This document shows positions 58,008 through 64,000 of a DNA stretch of 64,000 bases, in pieces. How positions within the stretch are numbered: position 1 is the stretch's first letter; every line of letters starts with the position of its first letter. The translations under genes and the position numbers were made by a program. This stretch comes from JAWRCU01 sp033542235 (lineage in GTDB: Bacteria; Pseudomonadota; Alphaproteobacteria; Rhizobiales; Rhizobiaceae). The notes under the pieces were generated by a model. It ran no database searches, was not told where the DNA came from, and saw nothing but the letters and a program-made list of their open reading frames with translations. Location: contig NZ_JAWRCU010000025.1 in NCBI RefSeq assembly GCF_033542235.1, positions 6,027 through 70,026 on the forward strand, given 5' to 3'.

Positions 58008-59657
58008 GTGGCACGCCAGTTCATCTATCACATGGCCGGACTCAACAAGGCGTACGGCCAGAAGAAGATCCTCGAAAACATCCATCTCTCCTTCTATCCC
58101 GATGCCAAAATCGGCATTCTCGGGCCGAACGGCGCCGGCAAGTCGACGGTGCTGCGCATCATGGCGGGCCTCGACAAGGAGTTCACCGGCGAGGCCTGGC
58201 TCGCCCAGGGCGCGACCTCCGGGTACCTGCCGCAGGAGCCGCAGCTCGACCCGTCCAAGGACGTGCTCGGCAACGTCATGGAAGGGGTGGCAGCCAAGAA
58301 GGCGATCCTCGACCGATATAACGAGCTGATGATGAACTATTCGGACGAGACCGCCGAAGAGGGCGCCAGGCTGCAGGACGAGATCGACTCCAAGAACCTG
58401 TGGGATCTCGACAGCCAGGTTCAGATGGCGATGGAGGCGCTGGGCTGTCCGCCCCCCGACGCCGACGTGAGCATGCTTTCGGGCGGCGAGAAGCGGCGCG
58501 TGGCACTGTGCAAGCTGCTGCTCGAGCAGCCCGACCTGCTGCTGCTCGACGAGCCGACCAACCATCTCGACGCAGAAACCACGGCCTGGCTCGAGAAGCA
58601 TCTGCGCGAATATCCGGGCGCGGTGATGATCATCACCCACGACCGCTACTTCCTCGACAACGTGACCGGCTGGATCCTGGAGCTCGACCGCGGGCGCGGC
58701 ATTCCTTACGAGGGCAACTATTCGGCCTATCTCGACAAGAAGGCGAAGCGGCTCGAGCAGGAGGGCCGCGAGGAGGCCGCCCGCCAGAAGGCGCTCACCC
58801 GCGAGCGCGAGTGGATCGCCTCGAGCCCCAAAGCGAGGCAGGCGAAGTCCAAGGCGCGCTTCAGGGCCTATGACGAGCTGGTCAAGGCAGCCAACGAGCG
58901 CCGCCCCGGCGAGGCGCAGATCATCATTCCGGCCGGCGAGCGGCTCGGGCAGGTGGTCATCGAGGCCGACAAGCTGTCGAAGGGCTATGGTGACCGGCTC
59001 CTGATCGACGATCTCGAATTCAAGCTGCCGCCCGGCGGTATTGTCGGCGTGATCGGCCCGAACGGCGCCGGCAAGACGACGCTGTTCCGCATGATTACTG
59101 GCCAGGAGAAGCCCGATTCGGGAGAGATCCGCATCGGCGACACGGTGCATCTCGGCTATGTCGACCAGAGCCGCGACGCGCTCGATTCCAACAAGACGGT
59201 GTGGGAAGAGATTTCGGGCGGCAACGACATCATCAAGCTCGGCAAGCACGAGGTGAACTCCCGAGCCTATTGCGGGGCGTTCAACTTCAAGGGCGCCGAC
59301 CAGCAGCAGAAGGTGGGCACGCTTTCGGGCGGCCAGAGGAACCGGGTGCATCTCGCCAAGATGCTGAAGGCGGGCGGCAACGTGATCCTGCTCGACGAGC
59401 CGACCAACGACCTCGACACCGAGACGCTGTCGGCGCTTGAAGACGCGCTCGAGGCATTCGCCGGCTGCGCGGTCATCATCAGCCACGACCGCATGTTCCT
59501 CGACCGGCTCGCCACCCACATCCTCGCCTTCGAAGGCGACAGCCATGTCGAGTGGTTTGAGGGCAATTTCGAGGAATACGAGCAGGACAAGATCAGGCGG
59601 CTCGGGCCGGACAGCGTCAATCCGAAGCGGGTCACGTACAAGCGGCTGACGCGGTAA
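58008..59657 (+). CDS. ettA: energy-dependent translational throttle protein EttA (ABC-F)
   Basis: 549-residue ABC-F ATPase that binds the ribosomal E site and gates the first elongation steps according to the ATP/ADP ratio. It has two nucleotide-binding domains: Walker A GPNGAGKS (about 39) with signature LSGGEKRR (about 163), and Walker A GPNGAGKT (about 352) with LSGGQRNR (about 443). The EttA arm insertion is within NBD1 (about 95-135) and the linker helix ALTREREWIASSPKARQAKSKAR in sequence order is at about 262-284. Length and N-terminus (FIYHMAGLNKAYG) fit EttA exactly. The start is a GTG at 58008; no nearby ATG gives a full-length protein. Confidence 0.94.
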   Translation: MARQFIYHMAGLNKAYGQKKILENIHLSFYPDAKIGILGPNGAGKSTVLRIMAGLDKEFTGEAWLAQGATSGYLPQEPQLDPSKDVLGNVMEGVAAKKAILDRYNELMMNYSDETAEEGARLQDEIDSKNLWDLDSQVQMAMEALGCPPPDADVSMLSGGEKRRVALCKLLLEQPDLLLLDEPTNHLDAETTAWLEKHLREYPGAVMIITHDRYFLDNVTGWILELDRGRGIPYEGNYSAYLDKKAKRLEQEGREEAARQKALTREREWIASSPKARQAKSKARFRAYDELVKAANERRPGEAQIIIPAGERLGQVVIEADKLSKGYGDRLLIDDLEFKLPPGGIVGVIGPNGAGKTTLFRMITGQEKPDSGEIRIGDTVHLGYVDQSRDALDSNKTVWEEISGGNDIIKLGKHEVNSRAYCGAFNFKGADQQQKVGTLSGGQRNRVHLAKMLKAGGNVILLDEPTNDLDTETLSALEDALEAFAGCAVIISHDRMFLDRLATHILAFEGDSHVEWFEGNFEEYEQDKIRRLGPDSVNPKRVTYKRLTR

Positions 59658-59697
59658 TTTGGGTCGTCCGGGTCTACAAACGCCGCGAGGTCTGTCG

Positions 59698-60477
59698 ATG
59701 AACACCACCCAGCGCCCAGACTGGTCCGCTGCGCAGTACCTCAAATTCGAGGACGAGCGCACGCGGCCGGCGCGCGATCTGCTCGCGCAGGTGCCGGTCG
59801 CGGCGCCGCGGCGGGTCGTCGACATAGGTTGTGGGCCGGGCAACTCGACCGAGCTGCTCGCTGCGCGGTGGCCCGAGGCGGCGGTGAGCGGCTTCGACAC
59901 TTCGCCCGATATGATCGAGAAGGCGAGGGCGCGTCTGCCCGCAGTCAGTTTCGAGCTCGCCGATGCGACGAACTGGCAGCCGGCCGAACCGATTGACGTG
60001 ATCTTCGCCAACGCCGTGTTCCAGTGGCTCCCGGAGCACCCTGCGATCCTGCAGCGGCTGATGGGTTTCCTGGCCCCCGGCGGTGCGCTCGCGGTACAGA
60101 TGCCGGACAATCGCACGGAGCCCAGCCACGTGATGATGGACGAGGCCGCCGCCGCCATGCCGTTCGCGCAAAAGCTCGCCAATGCCGCGCGCGGCACGCT
60201 GCCCAAGACGTCCTTCTATTACAACCTGCTCTCCGGCCTCTCGTCACGTGTCGAAATCTGGCACACCATCTACAACCATCCGCTTGCCGGAGCAGATGCT
60301 ATCGTGGAGTGGGTGAAGGCGACAGGCCTGAAGCCTTACCTCGATCCGCTCGACCCGGCCGAGCGGGATGAGTTCCTCGCGGCCTATCGGACGAGGATTG
60401 CTGCCGCCTATCCTGCGCAGAAAGACGGCAAGGTGCTGCTGAGGTTTCCGCGGCTGTTCATCGTGGCGGTCCGGTAG
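59698..60477 (+). CDS. tam: trans-aconitate 2-methyltransferase
   Basis: 259-residue SAM-dependent class I methyltransferase. The SAM-binding motif is VVDIGCGPGNSTELL (about 40). The N-terminal WSAAQYLKFEDERTRPARDLL (about 9) and VFQWLPEHPAIL (about 115) are typical of Tam, which esterifies trans-aconitate, a by-product inhibitor of aconitase, in the cytoplasm. ATG 59698 gives the family N-terminus; 13 extra codons upstream do not. It lies 40 bases after ettA and may share its transcript. A palindromic repeat follows. Confidence 0.9.
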   Translation: MNTTQRPDWSAAQYLKFEDERTRPARDLLAQVPVAAPRRVVDIGCGPGNSTELLAARWPEAAVSGFDTSPDMIEKARARLPAVSFELADATNWQPAEPIDVIFANAVFQWLPEHPAILQRLMGFLAPGGALAVQMPDNRTEPSHVMMDEAAAAMPFAQKLANAARGTLPKTSFYYNLLSGLSSRVEIWHTIYNHPLAGADAIVEWVKATGLKPYLDPLDPAERDEFLAAYRTRIAAAYPAQKDGKVLLRFPRLFIVAVR

Positions 60478-60506
60478 TACTCGGCGGATTGATCTCGGGC
60501 GTTGGC

Positions 60507-60676
60507 GCTGCCCCTCATCCGGCTGCCGCCACCTTCTCCCCGTAAACGGGGAGAAGACGGCCGGCCGCCTCGGACGGCGCTCGTTCTGCAACGTCGGCGA
60601 TTGGCGAAACCAAAGAGGAAGCCGTTCTTCTCCCCGTTTACGGGGAGAAGGTGCCGGCAGGCGGATGAGGGGCGGC
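60507..60676. repeat. palindromic intergenic repeat, second type (copy D)
   Basis: Outer arms CCCCTCATCCG and CGGATGAGGGG flank two CTTCTCCCCGT-ACGGGGAGAAG hairpins. The centre contains GGCGATTGGCGAAACC, the same core found in copies A-C. It lies between convergent tam and a binding-protein gene. Confidence 0.8.
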
Positions 60677-60732
60677 GCAAAGGTCACAAATCGAACCGGC
60701 AATTTGACGGCCGTCTCGGCGATCGGCAAATT

Positions 60733-61506
60733 TCAATAAATATCGAAGCTGAAATACTTGGCCTCAATCCTGGCATAGGTGCCGTCGGAGCGGATCGTGT
60801 CGAGGGCTGCGTTGAATTTCTCGCGCAACGCGTCGTCGCCCAGCCTCAGCGAGATCCCGGCCTCCGTCGCGCTGCCTTCCAGGTCGCCCAGCATCTTGCA
60901 GCAGTCCTTGCCGCCTTTCGCAAGCCAGTTCATGAGCTGGATCTTGTCGGAGACGACGGCATCGGTGCGTCCGTCCATCAGGTCAATGGCAGCCTCTTCC
61001 CAGCTCGGATAGAGCTTAACCACGGCGCCCGCCTTGCCGTAGTGCTCATCGGCATAGTCCGCCTGGACCGTGGCGCCCTGTACGCCGATGACCTTGCCGG
61101 CGAAGAGGGCCGGATCGGTGGAGTCGAAATCGCTGTCCTTCGAGGCGACCAGCGACAGCGGCGTGCTGTAGTATTTGTCGGTGAAGGCGACCTGCTTCTT
61201 GCGCTCCTCGGTGATCGTCATCGAGGCGATGATGACGTCGAACTTGCCCGCCTGCAGGCCAGGAATCAGGCCGTCCCAGTCCTGGGCCACCAATTCGCAA
61301 TCGGCGTTGATCCTGGCGCAGAGCGCATTGGTGATATCGATGTCGAAGCCCGACAGCTTGCCGTCCGGGCCGATGGTATTGAAGGGCGGATAGGCGCCCT
61401 CGGTCGCGATCTTGAGCTTCATTCGGTCCTGTGCATCTGCCGCGCAGACCGCGACTGCGATCGCGGTCGCGGCAATGGCGGCGGGGAGCAGTCTGGAGAG
61501 CTGCAT
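60733..61506 (-). CDS. amino-acid-type ABC transporter substrate-binding protein (SBP family 3), orphan
   Basis: 257 residues. Signal peptide about 1-26 (CAADA), then the SBP_bac_3 fold: KLKIATEGAYPPFNTIGPDGKLSGFDIDI in sequence order (about 30-58), the central QAGKFDVIIASMTITEERK (about 84-102) and KVIGVQGATV (about 138). It resembles binding proteins for lysine/arginine/ornithine or opines. No permease or ATPase gene is adjacent in the window, so it either serves a transporter encoded elsewhere or is an orphan receptor. It ends next to the type-D repeat. Confidence 0.88.
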   Translation of the reverse strand: MQLSRLLPAAIAATAIAVAVCAADAQDRMKLKIATEGAYPPFNTIGPDGKLSGFDIDITNALCARINADCELVAQDWDGLIPGLQAGKFDVIIASMTITEERKKQVAFTDKYYSTPLSLVASKDSDFDSTDPALFAGKVIGVQGATVQADYADEHYGKAGAVVKLYPSWEEAAIDLMDGRTDAVVSDKIQLMNWLAKGGKDCCKMLGDLEGSATEAGISLRLGDDALREKFNAALDTIRSDGTYARIEAKYFSFDIY

Positions 61507-61912
61507 GCGGTTTCCTTCTCGTCATTCGATTATCAACCACGGCGCGCATGAACATCAGCAAGCGTTCGTGGCGAGTCGGTTGTTCGGTTATCGTTCCTAC
61601 ATGCTGGAGGCCGATCGGCCAGCACCTGGGCCCTTCGGCTACGGCGATTCGGCGGCGGCAAGGTGTCGCTATGAGCCACCATGCAAGGCACGGCGGCCAT
61701 GGTTTCTGCTCGAACTGTCCTTGACCTTCATGAGAAACTGCAGTCATAAGCCGCGCACACACATGCTACATTCCGGGCCGCGGGCCCGCGTAGCGGCTTG
61801 CGCTGTCCTTGAGCTTTGCAAACCGGTTAATCTGACATAAACCACCGCGGCGCAGCATCACGCGGGATCGCATCGGGCGGCGCTCAACCGGGGTACGGGG
61901 ATAGAGTAACGA
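61507..61912. other. 406-base divergent intergenic region
   Basis: Between the binding-protein gene (-) and the KAS III-like gene (+). Short ORFs here lack recognisable domains and good start sites. A CGGGCC/GGCCCG hairpin is at 61774-61788. I see no RNA gene or riboswitch; promoters for both genes presumably lie here. Confidence 0.6.
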
Positions 61913-63034
61913 ATGTTTCGCGCGACCATCTCCGGCATCGGGGTCGAGATCCCCGAGGCCCGGATTACCAATGAAGAGCTGGTCGCGAGCTTCAACAGCT
62001 GGGTCGACAAGGAAAATGACAAGCGCGCGGCCGTCGGCGAGCCGCCGCTGAAGAAGTCAGACCAGGAGTTCATCCTGCACGCATCGGGTGTGAGGGAACG
62101 CCACGTGCTGATGCTCGACGGCATTCTCGACCCTGAGCGCATGGCGCCCCGCATCCCTGCGCGCGACGACTCGGAACTTTCGGTGATGGCCGAGTTTGGC
62201 GTGAAGTCGGCGAAGCGCGCGCTCGACCATGCCGGGCTCACGGGCGCCGACATTGACATGGTGATCTGCGCGGCGTCGCACCATCAGCGGCCCTATCCGG
62301 CGATGGGCATCGAGATCCAGAACGCCCTCGGCATCGATGGCGCCGCCTTCGACATGGCGCTCGGCTGCTCCTCGGCAGCGGCCGGCCTGCACGTCGCCTT
62401 CAACCTGGTGCGCACCGGCGCGCAGCGCCGCGTGCTCGTCGTCACGCCCGAGATCATCACCGGCCATTTGAACTTCCGCGACCGGCAGACGCATTTCATC
62501 TTCGGCGATGCCTCGACCGCTATGGTGATCGAGGGGCTGGACGAGGACGAGCAGCGGCCGGGCCGGTTCGAGATCGTCGATACGCGGAGCTGGACCCAGT
62601 TCTCCAACAACATCCGCACCAATTTCGGCTTCCTGCTGCGTGCCGGCCAGGAGGACACGGCCTTCATCGACATGGAAGGCAACATGATCAAGCAGGTCGG
62701 CAACAAGGTCTTCAAGGAGGTCACGGTCGCCGGCCACAAGTTCATCGTCGGCTTCCTCGCCGAGCACGGGCTCACCCCGCACGGAATCCGCCGTTTCTGG
62801 CTGCACCAGGCGAACGCCCGCATGAACGCCATGATCCTGAAGCTCGCCTTCGGTCACGAGGTCGGCCAGGACCGCGCACCGACCGTGCTCGAGCGGCTCG
62901 GCAACACGGCGGCGGCGGGCGCGATCGTCGCGTTCAAGGAGAACCACGAGGATATGAAGACGGGCGACTACGGCCTGATCTGCGCCTTCGGCGCCGGCTA
63001 TTCGATCGGCGGCGCGCTCTTGAGAATGATGTAA
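61913..63034 (+). CDS. beta-ketoacyl-ACP synthase III-like protein (long FabH form)
   Basis: 373 residues of the KAS III (FabH) family with the Cys-His-Asn triad in place: Cys in MALGCSSAAAG (about 149), His in WLHQANARMN (about 301) and Asn in RLGNTAAAG (about 332). It condenses an acyl-CoA with malonyl-ACP to start fatty-acid synthesis, or a variant of this. It is longer than E. coli FabH (317) because of an insert near residues 32-85 (NSWVDKENDK...DDSELS), so it may be a second, specialised KAS III; I therefore give no symbol. It is preceded by a 406-base spacer. Confidence 0.87.
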   Translation: MFRATISGIGVEIPEARITNEELVASFNSWVDKENDKRAAVGEPPLKKSDQEFILHASGVRERHVLMLDGILDPERMAPRIPARDDSELSVMAEFGVKSAKRALDHAGLTGADIDMVICAASHHQRPYPAMGIEIQNALGIDGAAFDMALGCSSAAAGLHVAFNLVRTGAQRRVLVVTPEIITGHLNFRDRQTHFIFGDASTAMVIEGLDEDEQRPGRFEIVDTRSWTQFSNNIRTNFGFLLRAGQEDTAFIDMEGNMIKQVGNKVFKEVTVAGHKFIVGFLAEHGLTPHGIRRFWLHQANARMNAMILKLAFGHEVGQDRAPTVLERLGNTAAAGAIVAFKENHEDMKTGDYGLICAFGAGYSIGGALLRMM

Positions 63035-63099
63035 CGTCGCCGGGGCTGGACGCTGGCCAGCGAAGGCTGCATTTTCCGGGCTGATCCTGGAGATAGCCC

Positions 63100-63714
63100 G
63101 TGCTCGACCTTCTGCAGCCGCCCGACGATATCGAAATCCTTCCTGCCAGAAAGCTCGAGGCGCGTGTCACCGGTGTGTTCGCCGCCTACGGCAAGGATTT
63201 CGTGACTGAGGCTGTCGACGCTCTGGCCCTCAGCTTCGAGGGCGTCGAGCGCGACCTGCATTCCGGTGTTACACGACGTTCCGGCAGTCGCGAGCCGTGG
63301 TATCCGCGCGGCACGGAGATGCGCAATGCGCGCCAACTATCCATTGTGGCCAGCGACGAACTGGCTATCGTGGCGGGGCGTATGGGCATTGCCGAGATCA
63401 AGCCCGAGTGGATCGGCGCCAACCTGGTCATCGACGGTGTGCCGAGGCTCTCCATGCTGCCCTCGGGCACGCTGCTCTTCTTCGCGAATGGGGCGACGGT
63501 CAAGGTCGGTGCGCAGAACGGACCGTGCCGGTTTTCGGGGGAATCGATCGCGAGAAATGCCGGTATGAAGGACGTTGCTGCCGGCGCGCTGCTCTTTCCG
63601 AAAGTCGCGAAGCGATTGCGCGGTCTGGTTGGCTGGGTCGAGAAGCCCGGCACGATCAGGGCAGGGGAGAAGGTTTCGGTGCGCGTGCCGGAGCAGTGGA
63701 TTTATCGGGGGTAG
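63100..63714 (+). CDS. MOSC domain-containing protein
   Basis: 204 residues with a MOSC domain, related to the molybdenum cofactor sulfurase C-terminus and YiiM-type proteins. The family cysteine is in NGPCRFSGE (about 147); WIGANLVIDGVP (about 107) and RAGEKVSVRVPEQW (about 184) are further landmarks. Such proteins transfer sulfur or use Moco, but the partner is unknown. The start is GTG 63100 with GGAG about nine bases upstream. It follows the KAS III-like gene by 65 bases on the same strand. Confidence 0.85.
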   Translation: MLDLLQPPDDIEILPARKLEARVTGVFAAYGKDFVTEAVDALALSFEGVERDLHSGVTRRSGSREPWYPRGTEMRNARQLSIVASDELAIVAGRMGIAEIKPEWIGANLVIDGVPRLSMLPSGTLLFFANGATVKVGAQNGPCRFSGESIARNAGMKDVAAGALLFPKVAKRLRGLVGWVEKPGTIRAGEKVSVRVPEQWIYRG

Positions 63715-63746
63715 GGCGCCGACATTCTTCAGAGGTGGCGCCCTTC

Positions 63747-63874
63747 GCGCCCCCCTCTGTCCTGCCGGACATCTCCCCCACAAGGGGGGAGATCGGACTG
63801 CCGCTTTGGTTTCGCCAATCGCGAACTTTGGAGATTGGCGAAACCGTCAATGACAGCCAATCTCCCCCCTTGTG
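63747..63874. repeat. palindromic intergenic repeat, copy C, right arm disrupted
   Basis: The left arm, the inner TTTCGCCAAT and ATTGGCGAAA arms, and the first half of the right hairpin match copies A and B. After CCCCCCTTGTG (to 63874) the expected GGGGGAGATGTCC...AGGGGGGC is replaced by unrelated sequence. Confidence 0.8.
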
Positions 63875-64000
63875 CAGGGCTGTCCGGGGAAAATTATGCA
63901 TATGCGAAGCTCATCTGATGCGGGGAGCAAGTCGGCTTCCTTTTGCTTGGATTGACGGGCGGTGGGCGTTCGATTGCGCCGATGTGGCGGCGCTCGAAGA
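63875..64000. other. unassigned sequence at the right edge
   Basis: 126 bases with no supported gene. It begins where repeat copy C breaks (CAGGGCTGTCCGGGGAAAAT) and may be the end of an inserted element or of a rearranged segment that continues beyond the window. Confidence 0.5.

Noticed and set aside
61412..61840. Small plus-strand ORFs in the 61507-61912 spacer
   Set aside because: No domain, poor starts, and the composition is that of non-coding sequence; listed as intergenic.
63656..63901. Minus-strand ORF across repeat copy C
   Set aside because: It translates the repeat itself (GEMSGRTEGG), as also happens in copies A and B.
1..64000. CRISPR arrays, tRNA/rRNA genes, riboswitches, prophage or replication origin
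   Set aside because: No regularly spaced repeats, cloverleaf-like sequences, rRNA segments, phage genes or origin-type clusters were seen on reading; a tRNAscan/Rfam run would be decisive for small RNAs.

Overview
The window reads as a chromosomal stretch of an alphaproteobacterium of the order Hyphomicrobiales (Rhizobiales), most like the Mesorhizobium/Aminobacter/Phyllobacteriaceae group. The grounds are high GC, the TamA/TamB and PreT/PreA types, many ABC importers for amines and heterocycles, a dimethylglycine-dehydrogenase-like flavoprotein, and the short palindromic intergenic repeats typical of that group. The genus is an inference. I see no rRNA, tRNA, CRISPR array, prophage or intact insertion sequence.

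Layout. 1-4080 (-): a large alpha-2-macroglobulin-like gene with a PAN domain, broken by a one-base frameshift and running off the left edge. 4367-11979 (+): tamA-tamB; TamB carries a tandem internal duplication of about 498 residues. 12239-22989 (+): a complete family-5 ABC importer (binding protein, two permeases, fused double ATPase), then an MttB-family methyltransferase and a DMGDH/sarcosine-dehydrogenase-like flavoprotein. This looks like an import-and-demethylation module for a quaternary or N-methylated amine. 23103-24373: a transglycosylase-like lipoprotein and a small membrane protein.

24549-43199 holds a reductive pyrimidine degradation system in two parts. preT-preA lies at 24549-27226; a rutR-like repressor, bauA, bauB, pydC-type hydrolase, dihydropyrimidinase and an NMT1/THI5-type ABC importer lie at 33276-43199. 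Between them is a mixed accessory island: GNAT gene, frameshifted GNAT gene, VapBC, DoxX, two SDRs with an MmyB-type regulator, and Rrf2 with an AhpD-like protein. RutR-like operator sequences precede both preT and bauA, so the two parts are probably co-regulated. Together the enzymes would take uracil/thymine through dihydropyrimidine, N-carbamoyl-beta-amino acid and beta-alanine to malonate semialdehyde; the final dehydrogenase is not in the window.

43471-46852: a CHRD protein and a GT2/LAB_N/GT39 cassette that probably adds a sugar to lipid A or another envelope glycan from a polyprenyl-phosphate donor. 46984-51938: a translationally coupled CoA-transferase/ThDP-enzyme pair, an MDR oxidoreductase and a divergent LysR regulator, possibly an uncharacterised organic-acid pathway. 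51976-63714: mostly housekeeping or stand-alone genes (M50/CBS protease, lipase-like hydrolases, secreted RNase T2, HxlR/VOC pair, EttA, Tam, an amino-acid binding protein, a KAS III-like enzyme, a MOSC protein). Three copies of a palindromic element of about 160 bp, a related fourth element, and two copies of a REP-like GGGGACAG hairpin sit between genes. The right edge cuts through a disrupted repeat copy.
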